Assembly (NCBI RefSeq): GCF_947179515.1
Contig: NC_067476.1
Coordinates: 53,043,383 to 53,107,382 of the forward strand
DNA length: 64,000 nt
Direction: 5' to 3'
Source of the DNA: Apodemus sylvaticus
Taxonomy: Eukaryota > Chordata > Mammalia > Rodentia > Muridae
Shown here in pieces: positions 44,386 to 55,852 of this stretch. Both the position numbers and the translations under genes were made by a program. Within the stretch, counting starts at the first letter, position 1. Every line of letters begins with the position of its first letter. A model generated the notes under the pieces. That model was not told the origin of the DNA. It ran no database searches and saw only the letters and a list, made by a program, of their open reading frames with translations.

Positions 44386-45205
44386 ATGCCTGTGATGCTG
44401 ACTGACCCCAGCAAACCGGAACAAAGGTCTCCTTCCACCAAAGCCCCTTCGACTCTTTACCCACAACTCCACAGCCGCCATCGGGGAGTGCTGGTCAACA
44501 TCTGTTGAAAAGGAAAGTCTGACCAATCTTGAAGTCTCGGGGAGCCAGAGTTCCAGGGTCTCCCAGCATCCTCTCCTCTAAGGCCAAGAAGACCTAGTCT
44601 ACAGGGAAGCTCTGCTAGCTCGCCTTCCCCCTTCTGCTTTTAATCTTATTTGCAGAAAAGAGAGACTTATTTGAAATCCCATCCAAACCTCACGGTAGGA
44701 TTTCCCTTTCTAATATCTGCCTGTTTTCCAAGCAGGAAGTGTGACTAATCACAACATTGTGATTGGAAGAGCCCGTGGAGGGCTCTCGGTGCCTGGCTCT
44801 GATTACACTCAATGCTTGCTTCTTCAGACTTGAGGGTCTCCATCCTTACCTCACCCCCAACCCTGCCCCCCTAGACCACAGCGAGGAAAGACAGTGGTGG
44901 GGGGGCGTTCAGCTCTGGCTAACCCAGAATAAAGACACTGACTACTCTGTCTCTACCCTCCACTGTCTGCCCTCACCCCCCAACCCCCAACTCCACCCAC
45001 CTGTCACTGTTAAAACTGCACTGCACCATCCAAAAGGAACTAAATGCTAGGCTGACTGCTTGAATTTAGTAGATCTGCAGAGATGTCATGAGTGCACAGT
45101 TTGTCCAGAACAAAGAAAGTCCTACCATGCCAGGAACTACGGGCAAAACCTGCTTGGGAGTTCAGGGGTTATAAGGGTATGAATTTGAATGTGAGAAAGT
45201 GCAGT

Positions 45206-45208
<3 letters not shown>
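44386..45208. other. Unassigned sequence
   Basis: No gene recognised; a 95-codon frame at 44763-45050 lacks known domains. C-rich around 44960-45000. Confidence 0.4.
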
Positions 45209-45262
<54 letters not shown>

Positions 45263-45284
45263 TGTATGTGTGATGTGTGTGTGT
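45209..45284. repeat. (GT)n microsatellite
   Basis: About 23 perfect GT units followed by broken GTGTGG / TATGTGTGATG segments. Confidence 0.97.
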
Positions 45285-45404
45285 TAAATCTGGGGTGAAG
45301 AGCTCCGGGAATGTAACCAGAAATCTGATCATGAAAGTTAGATGAAGAATTTTTTTCTTGGGGTCATAAGAGTTGAGTCTCTTGAGAGCTGTGATACTGG
45401 ATAG

Positions 45405-45530
45405 TTAGTGACTGTGTGCCAGACAGTGTAAGCATTTCACATGGAGCCCAACACACCTCCTATGCAATGTATGCTGTAACTGCTGTTTTAAAATAAGGGA
45501 AACCAGGACTCAAAGAAAGTGTGCCAATAA
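45405..45530 (+). mobile_element. MIR SINE relic
   Basis: TTAGTGACTGTGTGCCAGAC, AGTGTAAGCATTTCACATG, CACCTCCTATGCAATGTATG and ATAAGGGAAACCAGGACTC follow the MIR core. Confidence 0.6.
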
Positions 45531-45580
45531 TTAATTAATAATTAATAATTAATAATTAATATAGATCCAATAATTATTGG
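45526..45580. repeat. (AATAATT)n tract and 14-bp perfect palindrome
   Basis: 45526-45560 is built of AATAATT/AATT units (period 7, one short unit). 45567-45580 is CCAATAATTATTGG, a perfect palindrome with an ATTA core and CCAAT on both strands. Confidence 0.9.
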
Positions 45581-47083
45581 GTCTAAATCCAGAGCTACTT
45601 CATTTTATTCCTAATATATGGGAATCTCTGCATCCAAATATTCACATTCATTTTCACAATTACACAGAACCTGGGCGAGAGAGTTTCAGACGCTGGTAAG
45701 TGAGCATCTCACCTGGGGGTCTTAGTAAAGTGCTGCGTACTCTGGGGAGGTCAAGCCCAGAGGCAGAGTCTGTGCTGAGCCTGCAGCACTGTACTCATAC
45801 CGCCTCCTGTGCATCCTAGAGACATGGGTTTCTCCTGTCTGCATAAACCTAGGAGCCCGATCTACACCCAGGCTCCTGCCTCCTTCTGGAGCTGAGACGC
45901 CGTGTGCTTGTGCACACAGCCCAGGATCTTATTATGTACCAATACCTTTGAGATTCCTGCCCTTTTGGTAAACTCAACCAGCATCCTGCCTCACACCATT
46001 CAGACACTGACTAGCGGGCCTAAGAGCATCAGGAAACAAGTCTCAAATGTAGCAAAGCCTACAGACATCGTGTTTTTAACATGAAGAACTTTGTGCACTT
46101 CTAAATTTGTAGAGGAAAATATTCTATTTTGTAGAATCTCTATACGCATCAAAAACAGAAAGCAAGCTCATTTATTCCAAGTTCTGTGAGAGCTGGCCTG
46201 GTACCTAGAACTCGTAGGCATGTAACCAAATATGGGCACCATGGATAGGTGAATGTCAAAAGAAATCGACTCATGACCGGTGCATTTATATGAACAAAGG
46301 AACTTGAAATCTTTATAGCAGGGCTTCTCAGTCACTTCTCTGTGGACATTTCTGATCTGACATTTCTGATGTGACATCATCCCATGTCAATTCTTGACAC
46401 CATTCCATGGCTCACAGGCATTCCCACAGGCCACCCCTCGTTGAGAGTTCTCTTCCTGGTCCTTTTAGGTTGTATCAAGCTGGCAATTAAAACTACTGAC
46501 CACACCAGCATTCAGGGGACCAGGGCCAAATCACAGTCAAGAAAAGGGGCTAGGGACTTTCAGAAGACCTCGGAACCCCCAACCCTTATTAACATCTGAA
46601 GGATCTTGGGCAGGTTGACTAGTATCAGAAAGGAAACTATGACTTATTCAAAGGGAGGAAGGCTGCTGTCTCCAGGACAAAAACACAGACGTATTAGTAC
46701 AGAGTCTGACACCAAGGATGGGTTTGGGAAATGCATATTTTTTATCATTTACATTTTTAAAATTAATATTAGGAAAGAAGACTTCTGATGATTTCTAGCA
46801 GAGGGGACCAGATCACCACAGACAGGCCTGGGAGAAGAAGGTAGTGTGGGGTAAGCAGTAGGTCACACAGAACCCATTCTCGGGCCTGTGAGAGATGGCT
46901 GACTGCCTGCCATTCATCTAGCCTCAGGCCCTTGATCAATTAAGACAGCAGAGTTCAGAAATGAAACTCAGTCTGTGGGACAAATCAAAGTTTGACCCTG
47001 AAACTCTGTCATGTAAGACACTGTTGAAAACAAATCTGTAAAAGCATTTGCTTTGTTCAGCTATTCAGAAATAATAATAATTT
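45581..47083. other. Unassigned sequence
   Basis: No gene or repeat family recognised. 46350-46372 holds the repeated phrase TTCTGATCTGACAT / TTCTGATGTGACAT. Frames are 76 codons or shorter. Confidence 0.4.
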
Positions 47084-47270
47084 TGGGCCAGATTGATGGG
47101 TCAGTTTGTAAAAGTACTTGCCACCAAGAGCTGGAACCCCAGGATTCACATGGATGATAAAGGGGAGAGAATTGACTTCTGGAAGTCCTTCATGTATGTG
47201 CTGAGGTGGTGGCAGGAACATACATGTATACTACACACACACACACACACACACTAAAATGTAAGAATAC
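47084..47270 (+). mobile_element. B3-type SINE with (CA)n
   Basis: GGGCCAGATTGATGGGTCAG and AAAGTACTTGCCACCAAGAG form the tRNA-like head. GGAGAGAATTGACTTCTGG is typical of the B3 body, and a CA run at 47233-47254 precedes the end. Confidence 0.7.
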
Positions 47271-49634
47271 TTTAAAGTGAATTGTTCAACGTGGAGAACA
47301 ATCTACAAAAAAATAATTACAACAGGAAATTTGATCACTCAAACCCAAAGTTGACCAGAGTTAGACTAGACAATTGAATAATTTCTGTTTGTTCTGGATG
47401 TATTTTCTCATCTCCAGCCTCCTCTAATAAAAGTCTGCCGCAGTTGGTTCTCAATTAGCTTTGTTCGTGGAGGAGAACAGTGACACAGACAGAAACAGAC
47501 CACAGACAACTCGACATGATTTACTGCCGCTCAGGGTCCAGCCCCTCCCCTTCCCCAAGGTCTCCAATCAGTATCTGCAGCCCCTGGCTCGAGATGTCAG
47601 AAGGGGACAGTGGGTCACACAGATAATCTACTCAAGGGTAATGGGTTTGACTACAATTTAGCATTGATTAATTATAGTGTCCAATTTTAATTCAGTGCTA
47701 TTCACTAACTAATTAGGTAAGGTTTTTCCATGTTCTAATTTTGGCACAGAAAATTCCAAGCAGAGGTACTTTAAAATTAGTAGTGCTGTTGAAAATTAAT
47801 AATCATGTGTCCCCCCATCCTCACAATGAGTGTTGTGTGAGGGTCAGGAAACCCAGGTCCTTTCCAGTCCTAGGACAGGGACTTTGTGCCACCAAGTAAT
47901 CCACTTGACCTCTTGGAGTGGCCCCTGGGTTTATGAAGGAGAGGTCTGGGCCTCATTCTGGTGGTGTAGGTCATGACTTGGCCCATGTTTGCTCTTACCC
48001 CTGTGGCCATGCATTAATGCTGGTGGGTCTCAGACAGGAATGATTTTGCTCCCCCACTCCCACCCCAGGAGACTTTTGTCTAAATCTGGGTGTGTTTTTA
48101 TTGTTACACCTGGGGACTTGGATAGGTATGGTGCTTAATGCTGGTCAGGGATGCTGCTAGGAATCCGGTAGTGTCATGGGCAGCCTCCATCTGCAGCAAA
48201 GAAGTACTGGGTCCAAATAAGAACACTAAAACATAAGAAAATAGTTTGGTGCAGATCTGTGGGATAGGAAATGATCTATTTGCAGAGACAAATCATAATT
48301 TAAGTTAATGGGGTAATAATAATAAAGTTGAACATATTTCAGAAGCATCAAAGGTCCCAAAAATATGAAATTTTTATTTCCACCTCATGGAATCTCAGAG
48401 TCACAAAAACAGGTAGCCAGCCCTATATCTGTAAGGAGGCAATCTAGTAGTTGAACGCATAGAGGGTGGAATTAGGAACGGTATTCTTCTGCCCTGAGTT
48501 GTTGTCCTGCACAGCTCAATGCTACCACCCACCAGGAAACAGATCAGCTGCCGCCATTTTTAATTCTGCTCTCAGAGAACCTTTGAGAGTTGCAAGACTC
48601 TACTAGCCTTTTGGAGTGGAAAGTCTAGGAAACAAGCTATGCAAAGTGTGGATCAGTAGAAAGAGTAACAGCTGGGCCCCCTTCCCAGGACTGACACCAC
48701 AGAGACTTTGCACAGGAAGCTATAAAGAGCCTGCTAACACCCCAAGGAGGGGATGATTAGCCGTGAAGCACCAGCCAGATCTAGGTCCAGGTCCTCTCTG
48801 CCCTTTCCGCTTTCCACCTCCTGATGCTCTGAAAAGGAATGGAGCATAAGAAAGAAGAGGACCCTGTATCCCTTTGCCGTAGTAGATGACCTGTGATGAG
48901 TAGGCTGTGGCCTGGGCAGGAAAAGAAGTCTTAATTTTCAGTAGCTATTGAAACAATGATTATATGTTACGCTGGAATATTATTTCTACGTCAAGACTGT
49001 TTTGGCTTAAGTTTCCGGTGGGACTTTCTCCTCTTTTAAGTGACTCAACATTCTTGACATATGTCAGAGTTTTTATCCAACAAAAACTCCTCCACTGAAT
49101 GTATTTTAAAGAGCAATGGAAGTCAAAAATGGGCTTCACTCCACTTCCATCTTACTAAACACACTTGTCCAATGCACTCTTTACATACACAAACCCACAC
49201 TTTAGTTTCCCCTAGGAATGTAATCAAGATGCCTTATGAGCTTTTTGTCTAAAGGCAAAAAAGTGGGATACTAAAAAAAAAAAAAAAAAAAAAAAAAGCA
49301 AACTTTTTGAGTTGACACGATAATTTTTTCTACTCCTATGAATTTTTAATCAGCTTTATTGAACTTTGTACTGTGAGGGGGGAAAAGCTCACCTGTCTGT
49401 CATTAAATAAAAAAGCTCTCCAAAATTATATACACAGCTGTGAGTTCTCCCAGCACTTAGAGACCCGACTTTATGAACTTGAAGTGAAATCAAAAACTGA
49501 GTTAAAAACATTGTCACATATTTTGAGAGAATGACTTTTCTGCCATTGATGTATATCAAGCATTTTAACTTTGTTAATTATAATATCCTGATCTTGATTC
49601 AAAACCATAGAACCCAGACTCCTTCCCTGCACTT
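47271..49634. other. Unassigned sequence, candidate conserved element
   Basis: No gene recognised. 47640-47790 is an AT-rich block dense in homeodomain-type words. 49275-49298 is a poly(A) run without a recognisable SINE body. The rest appears single-copy. Confidence 0.4.
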
Positions 49635-50098
49635 GCATGGGTAGGCCTGAAGTAACTGCTCCTGCATGGGTAGGCCTGAAGTAACTGCTCCTGCATGGGT
49701 AGGCCTGAAGTAACTGCTCCTGCATGGGTAGGCCTGAAGTAACTGCTCCTGCCTGGGTAGGCCTGAAGTAACTGCTCCTGCCTGGGTAGGCCTGAAGTAA
49801 CTGTTCCTGAATGGGTAGGCCTGAAGTAACTGCTCCTGCATGGGTAGGCCTGAAGTAACTGCTCCTGCCTGGGTAGGCCTGAAGTAACTGCTCCTGCCTG
49901 GGTAGGCCTGAAGTAACTGCTCCTGCCTGGGTAGGCCTGAAGTAACTGCTCCTGCCTGGGTAGGCCTGAAGTAACTGCTCCTGCCTGGGTAGGCCTGAAG
50001 TAACTGCTCCTGCATGGGTAGGCCTGAAGTAACTGCTCCTGCATGGGTAGGCCTGAAGTAACTGCTCCTGCATGGGTAGGCCTGAAGTAACTATTCCC
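49635..50098. repeat. 29-bp minisatellite, 16 units
   Basis: Sixteen head-to-tail 29-bp units (464 bp) start at 49635, 49664 and so on to 50070. The constant core is GGGTAGGCCTGAAGTAACTG; each unit has an AGGCCT site. Units differ mainly at the third base group: GCAT (units 1-4, 8, 14-16), GCCT (5, 6, 9-13) and GAAT (7); unit 6 carries a T in place of C in its CTGCTCC segment, and unit 16 ends CTATTCCCA. On the minus strand no frame contains a stop. Because 29 is not a multiple of 3, three overlapping long frames (up to 211 codons, 49471-50106) result; this is a property of the repeat, not evidence of a gene. Confidence 0.98.
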
Positions 50099-50285
50099 AT
50101 GTACAACTAAGTTAATAACAGTGAGTTTCTAAGTGGTAGAAATGCCATGCGCAGTTGGAAAAAGTGGTACCATATTTGTTTTATTAGCCATCACAAATAA
50201 TATGTCACTTAGAGATTTTTGGAAATTAAATAGTATTTTTCCTTTTAAAATAATTCACCTCACAAAATTATAATTAAAGAAGAAA

Positions 50286-50620
50286 GCTGGATGTTTTGTG
50301 GCTCAGACCCGTAATCCTAATTCTTAAGAAGCTGAGGCAAAGCTGGGCGGTGGTGGCGCACGCCTGTAACCCCAGCACTTGGGAGGCAGAGGCAGGCAGA
50401 TTTCTGAGTTCGAGGCCAGCCTGGTCTACAGAGTAAGTTCCAGGACAGCCAGGGCTATACAGAGAAACCCTGTCTTGAAAAACCAAAAACAAACAAAAAA
50501 CCAAAAACAAAAACAAAAAACAAAAGAACAAACCAAGAATCTGAGGCAAGAAGATCTGTGTAAGTTGAAGGCCAGCCTGGGCTACATAATGAATTCCTGA
50601 GACATGGAGTGAGACCTTGG
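50286..50620 (+). mobile_element. Old B1-like SINE, split by a younger B1
   Basis: 50286-50340 (GCTGGATGTTTTGTGGCTCAG, CCGTAATCCTAATTC) and 50550-50620 (GAAGATCTGTGTAAG, AAGGCCAGCCTGGGCTAC, GAGTGAGACCTTG) are the left and right halves of one old SINE. The younger B1 sits between them. Confidence 0.75.
50341..50534 (+). mobile_element. Young B1 SINE
   Basis: Near-consensus B1 starting AGCTGGGCGGTGGTGGC, with CGAGGCCAGCCTGGTC and CAGGGCTATACAGAG, followed by a CAAAAA-type tail. Target duplication AAGAAGCTGAGGCAA (50326-50340) versus AAGAATCTGAGGCAA (50535-50549) matches at 14 of 15. Confidence 0.96.
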
Positions 50621-50725
50621 GGGGGGAGGGGAGAGAGAGAGAAGGAAGGAAGGACGGAAGGAAGGAAGGAAGGAAGGAGAGACAGAGACAGACAGACAGG
50701 TAGACAGGCAGACAGGGAGACAGGC
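50620..50725. repeat. (GGAA)n and (GACA)n tracts
   Basis: G-rich run, (GGAA)n at 50643-50678, then GACA/GGCA units to 50725. The block is flanked by two B1-like SINEs and probably grew from SINE tails. Confidence 0.92.
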
Positions 50726-50838
50726 ACTACTATCGGGCACAGGCTGTAACTCCACCACTCAGGAACCTGAGGCCGAATGAGGGCACATTAAGACCAGCCT
50801 GGGCTACAAGGCAAGACCCTGCCTCAAAGGAACAAAAA
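50726..50838 (+). mobile_element. Old B1-like SINE
   Basis: GGGCACAGGCTGTAACTCC, CTCAGGAACCTGAGGCC, AAGACCAGCCTGGGCTAC and AAGACCCTGCCTCAAAGG follow a short, diverged B1-family body with an A-rich end. Confidence 0.7.
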
Positions 50839-51100
50839 GAGCTGCGTAAAAATGGTCTTAGAATGTTTTTCCGGAGTTTAAGATCCTACATCAAAGAGTG
50901 GACCGGCATGACCAGAGCTCATGGGAAATTCTGCCTCAGACCTAGAAGGTGAATCTACATTGTAATGCGATGCCCAGGCTGTAGTCCACAAGCACAGATT
51001 AGAAAAGCAGGCCGTTGAAGGTCTGCGGTGATACAGGGCAACACTCTGCCAGCAGTGAAAACAACCCAGTTAAGATGGATTGGTTCAAAGTCAACAAACA

Positions 51101-51340
51101 GTGCGGGTGAGGGCTCAGTTGGGAAACCCACTTACCATAAAAGCCTGAACAGCAGAGTTCGGTCTCTGGAATTCACATAAAAAGCCTGACACGGTGGCTT
51201 TTATAACCCCAGCACTTCTACAGTGAGATGAAAGGCAAATCTGGAGAATTTCTCAAAACCTCTTGAGCCAGCTAGCCTGGAGAATGCAGCAGGCCAGCAT
51301 TAGCTACACAGAGAGATTCTATCTCTGAGAAAGAGCATTT
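51101..51340 (+). mobile_element. Old RSINE1/B4-type SINE
   Basis: GTGCGGGTGAGGGCTCAG (tRNA-like head), GACACGGTGGCTTTTATAACC and CCCAGCACTTC (B1-like), then CTAGCCTGGAGAATGCAGC and GAGATTCTATCTCTGAG. Confidence 0.6.
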
Positions 51341-51464
51341 AAGGTTTCACTGTAGAATTTTTTCAAAAGTGGCTCTCATTGCCTGAATTCACCTTGAAAA
51401 GTGGAGGAAAATTCATCTGGATAAATGCAGTTTGAAAAGCAAGCTTCTTCTGTGAAGCATGAAC

Positions 51465-51545
51465 GTTGGGCTTGGGATGTGGTTCCCTTGTGGTTCGTAT
51501 GTGTGTCAGGCCCTGGGTTCTGTTCCTGGCAGTGCCAAAAATTAA
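51465..51545 (+). mobile_element. ID-type SINE relic
   Basis: TTGGGCTTGGGATGTGG, TATGTGTGTCAGGCCC, TGGGTTCTGTTCCTGGCAG: ID-like body with B-box region, diverged. Confidence 0.5.
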
Positions 51546-53011
51546 GTGACTGTGTATGTGTTTGCACATAGTCAGCACATTGGTATTTTGGCACTGATAT
51601 AGCCCATGGTGGTGGCTGTTATCTATATAAATCTGCTGAAATGCCCGTGGTGGAATTGTACACCATTTATCACATTAAGAGCTTAGAGCCTGAAAATGCG
51701 CAAATGCTGATGTCATCAAAGAACGCTGATCTTACAGCTTTAGAGTAAGAGTCATGCTTGAGAGCCAATCAACGGTGAACATGTACAAATAACAAAACAT
51801 CTCTGCTGCAAGCCACGGTTTAAGAGAAGCTTGCTAAAGGAGCTATTAGTCCTAAGCTGTGGTCCATAGTTGTTCACCAAGGATCACAGTAATTGGTTTA
51901 CATCTGGACTATAGGAAAATAAAAAGAGCAAAATGTTCCTGAATATCCTGTGATACCCAAGGAGAGCACATTTCCATGCTGCACTAAAGAGACATTTTCC
52001 AAGGTCAAGGTAAGCTTTACTATACAGATTGTGTTTATATACAAGATACGAGCACTTTTTAAACTGTCTGAAAATACTGGTAATCTGAAAACTATGACTT
52101 GCTTAAAATCATACACTCTGTGATGTCTTTTCAATAGTCCCTGTGATCTTCTAATATGGGGAAGTGGTTTTTACCAAGCTAACCACCAGCCTGGAAATAC
52201 CTAATGATGCCCTGAGACTAGAGGGAATCACTCCAAATTGCTCTAAATTGAACTTCCCATGGTAAGAACAAAGGGTGACACTTAACTCAAGGCCAACAGC
52301 CATGAGCCTTGGGGGGTCCAATTTTCCACTCAGGATTCAAGTCTTGGGAACTTCGAGATTTTAAACGACACTATCTCAATCTGGCATGCAGAATGAACAA
52401 CTTGCCTGTTTGCCCAGAGAAAGAACATGGTTGGTAGATTTGCAATTTCTCTGAGATTCCCTTTCTCTGCTACAAGCTCAAGGCCTCCAGGCTATGTAGG
52501 CCAAAGCAGGGAATGTCATCATTATCCAGATTTAGCCCTAGATTTCAACTCTTTCCCCTTGTTCTCAAAACACACATTACACTCCATGCCAAAACTACCA
52601 CGAATTGACTCTCCTGAGCACCACTAACCCCAGGAACAATCACATTTTATTGAGGGTATTACTGGGTTTCAAGAAATAGAACTTCATCTAAACTAGCTTA
52701 AGCATTATAACAATTCTTCGGTATTTTATGGAATTCAAGAATAGTTAAAAAAAAAACAAAAAAACAAGCTTTACAACAGGCAAGAATCCAGAGACGAAAC
52801 ACTGAAGAGGTATCAGAAGTCATGTCACCACCTCAACATCTCTTTTGTGTTAATCCTTAGTCCTCGTGGTAGGAAATGGCAGTCACATAAACATCCATTG
52901 CTGATGGCTTCTCCAGCCAAGAACACTTGAGATGCTTGCTCTGTGTGTTTGCCAGCTGGTTTAACCTTGGTGACGTGCCTGCCACTTCTAGCTTTTACGC
53001 TCTTTACATAA
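51546..53011. other. Unassigned sequence
   Basis: No gene or repeat family recognised. A-rich at 52748-52768. Confidence 0.45.
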
Positions 53012-53021
53012 AACCAACTCC

Positions 53022-53188
53022 TTTTTTTTTTTTTTTTTTTTTTTGGTTTTTCAAGACAGGGTTTCTCTGTGTAGCCCTGGCTGTCCTGGAACGCATTCTG
53101 TAGACCAGGCTGGCCTCGAACTCAGAAGTCCACCTGCCTCTGTCTCCCAATTGCTGGGATCAAAGGCGTGTGCCACCACCGCCCAGCT
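53022..53188 (-). mobile_element. B1 SINE, antisense
   Basis: T24 tail complement, then CAAGACAGGGTTTCTCTG, GACCAGGCTGGCCTCG, ATTGCTGGGATCAAAGGCG and CACCACCGCCCAGCT. A perfect 10-bp target duplication, AACCAACTCC, lies at 53012-53021 and 53189-53198. Confidence 0.96.
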
Positions 53189-53198
53189 AACCAACTCC

Positions 53199-54136
53199 AT
53201 TTTTAAAATGACAAATGAGAAGAGGGAAAGGACTGTGGTGATAATCTGAACTTTTGGGTCTTTTTTTTCTAAAATAAAGGAGGAATAGAAGGAAGCTGCT
53301 GGTTCTGATAAACAACCTAAGAGTCCAGGTCAACTGGAACTTGCCTTTCCAGTGTGAGGAGCGGGCCCCTGCCACGCCTGGGTGTGATGGGGCAGAGTGG
53401 GTACCCAGGCTCTGGACTGTCCATGCCTGCATATTCCTCAAAGTCTCAGCGCGTTCCTACAGATGCCGCCCCCCTCCCCTCGCTGAGAAGTTCCTGAGGA
53501 GCCCAGGCTTCCTGAGCTAGGGACCAGGACTCACACCAGTCTGAACTCTTCATTGGAAGGATGCTATAGCTCGCAGATGGAATCAACCTGTGAGGGCCTC
53601 TTGAGCTGTTTCAGAATTAAACTTACACATTTGAAATGCCGAAACAAAGCCAAACTGCCTGCTTCCATACTATAAGTGACCAGTGCCTTCTGTGGCTGTG
53701 TTTATAACTGTTTGGTCCGTGGGCCCGTGTTTGTGTGTCATTGCTGTATGGTCTGTTGCCTACCGGCAGCTCAAGGCTGTGGCAGGGTAACCTCATGCCC
53801 TTGAACAGAGGACACTTGCTTCACTCTCAGCAGAGAGGACAGCAGTTAGAAAGCCCGCTAAATATGCGCTTTCCCTACAGCCAGAGCTAGAAGCTACAGC
53901 AGCATGCTTTTCCAACCCGGTCTTTCCAGGGATAACAGAATTAAGGTTAAAAACCTCTGATCATATCTAAGAACAAAGAGGGTAACAAAGATGCCCTAGT
54001 ATCTGATCAAAATGATTCAGGAGCGAACTTGAACAGGCACTCAGGGGTCGATGTTGCCATACAACTTGAATATCAATCAAGTAAGCACTATGACAATCAT
54101 AGCAAGACACTGGTGTTATTTTAGTTAATGATTAGC
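53199..54136. other. Unassigned sequence
   Basis: No gene or repeat family recognised; moderately GC-rich around 53340-53520. Confidence 0.4.
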
Positions 54137-54360
54137 TTTTTGAGATTTATTTATATTTTATGTGAATGTGTGGTTTGCTTGCACATATGTCTGTGAACCA
54201 TACGCATGCCCGATGCTGGTAGAGGCCAAAGACAGTATTGGGTTCCCTGGAATGGAGTTACAGAGGGTTGTAAGCTTCTATGTCAGTGCTGGGAATCAAA
54301 CCAAGGTCCTCTGGATAAGCAGTTAAGTGCTGTTAACTGCTGATCCATCTCTCTGGCCCC
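54137..54360 (-). mobile_element. B3-type SINE, antisense
   Basis: GAGATTTATTTATATTTTATG, GATGCTGGTAGAGGCC, GCTGGGAATCAAACCAAGG, GTTAACTGCTGATCC and ATCTCTCTGGCCCC follow the B3 complement. Confidence 0.8.
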
Positions 54361-54440
54361 ATGACTTTTTTTATATTAAGTTTTAAACATTACAATAGCT
54401 TACTGATTACACTTGAAGGAGTCTGGGGAGTCAATCAATG

Positions 54441-54462
54441 CTTTGAAAACTGATTTTCAAAG
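54441..54462. other. Perfect 9-bp inverted repeat
   Basis: CTTTGAAAA, loop CTGA, TTTTCAAAG. A small AT-rich hairpin; the arms resemble TCF/LEF-type words (CTTTGAA), which is only a motif observation. Confidence 0.6.
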
Positions 54463-55383
54463 AATTGGATATTTATGTCTCTTTTCCCCTGCAATCTATA
54501 CCACTGGATAATTAAACAGTATACAGAACAACTTCTTATATAAAAAAAGGGGGGGGGTGTAAATGACAAAGAGTAATTGGGAGACTAAGAAAATCATTAC
54601 TTTCCAATATCTAGAAGATAAATGAATTGAGACAATGCTCATTGATGGCTCTTGACCCCACATGAGCCTCTTAATAGAGGAACCAATCACTATCTACAAG
54701 GTAGAAAAACAGGATTTGATCACTTATGCTCCAAATACCCTTTTGTAGGTTTAGTAAAATCTGGACTTGGGCTGCCCCACTTGCCAGGCCGAAAAAACAT
54801 GGAGTAAGGGCTTTTAGACCAAACCCACACTTCTCCAACCATCATTGAAATTGGAACAACTGGGTGAAACCCGCTTCAGTAACCTCCTGGGAGCCAGATT
54901 ACACCTCCAGGTGTTCCTGAGTGTGTGTAAACTTCTGCGAACCACAGGTGATTATACCAGCTAGGACAATGACTTCCCTTCTTGGCTGTTAATCATTTGT
55001 CCCAGAGACCTAGAAATGCTGAGACAGGAGGTGTGTTATCCAGTTCAACAGGACCCTTTCAGTGTGCCCGGAAACAAGAGTTTCCATCTTGGAATCATGG
55101 AATTCCACCCCACAGAGCCCCAAAGCAGAAGTGCGGGAAGTACAAATTCCAGAAGGGAATTGGTGCAAGTGGTCAGAGGGGAGAGCACCTGCATCTGCTC
55201 CTGTGTGCTCCATGTCGGTGGATTTCTGCTCCCAGTGCAAAGAATCGTAGAAGCTGTCCATCTTCATAGGTCAACTGTCCTGTCCTCACTAAGTGTCCAT
55301 CTGGGCTGGTCTGACACTTGGGCTCTGCCTTTTAAAAGCCATTCTGGAAGTTATCTCGGGAGGGTACAGTCCAGGATGTAACC
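54463..55383. other. Unassigned sequence
   Basis: No gene recognised. A run of seven A and eight G at 54542-54557 is slippage-prone. Four mutually overlapping frames at 54982-55381 lack known domains. Confidence 0.4.
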
Positions 55384-55553
55384 AGTAGATGTCATGGCCC
55401 TGCCTCAAGGTCCCACATTCTCCATCGTGTGGTGCTTTGCCACACACCCAGGAGGAACAAGAAGGTCCAAACTGTCATGGACTGAAACCTCAAAGCTATG
55501 ACCCAACATAACCCTTTTCTATCAGTTGCTTATCTGGCAAGAAGCTAAAACAC
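55384..55553 (+). mobile_element. Old MaLR-type LTR, 3' part
   Basis: GTGGTGCTTTGCCACACACC, CATGGACTGAAACCTCAAAG, then CTATGACCCAACATAACCC, TATCAGTTGCTTATCTGGC and GCTAAAACAC fit an LTR 3' end of the MTE/MLT type. AATAAA has decayed to CATAAC. Confidence 0.5.
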
Positions 55554-55852
55554 CCAAGCCTCGGACTTTGTACATATCCCCACTAGAATGAATGGCATCT
55601 CCTTAGGGGTCTATAGAATCAATTTGTTTGGTTAGGCTTCTCAAGAGACGATCCCATTTCTGTAGTTAATCATTCTCAGTAGCTGGGAGGGGGGACACTT
55701 GTGGTGGCAGTAAATGGAGCAATCTTGGTGAAAAGGAAAGACTTTGGACTTTTGACTGGGGGCTCTTATGACTTTGAGAGTGACTGAAGTTAAACTACAT
55801 GAATCTCACACGATGATATGGCCAGCAGACTTTGGAAGCCAGAGGCAGACTA

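Noticed and set aside
49635..50098. CRISPR-like array
   Set aside because: Units are contiguous with no unique spacers, and the genome is mammalian.
49471..50106. 211-codon minus-strand frame as a repeat protein
   Set aside because: It is the translation of a 29-bp minisatellite that happens to have no stop in any antisense frame; three frames are equally open.
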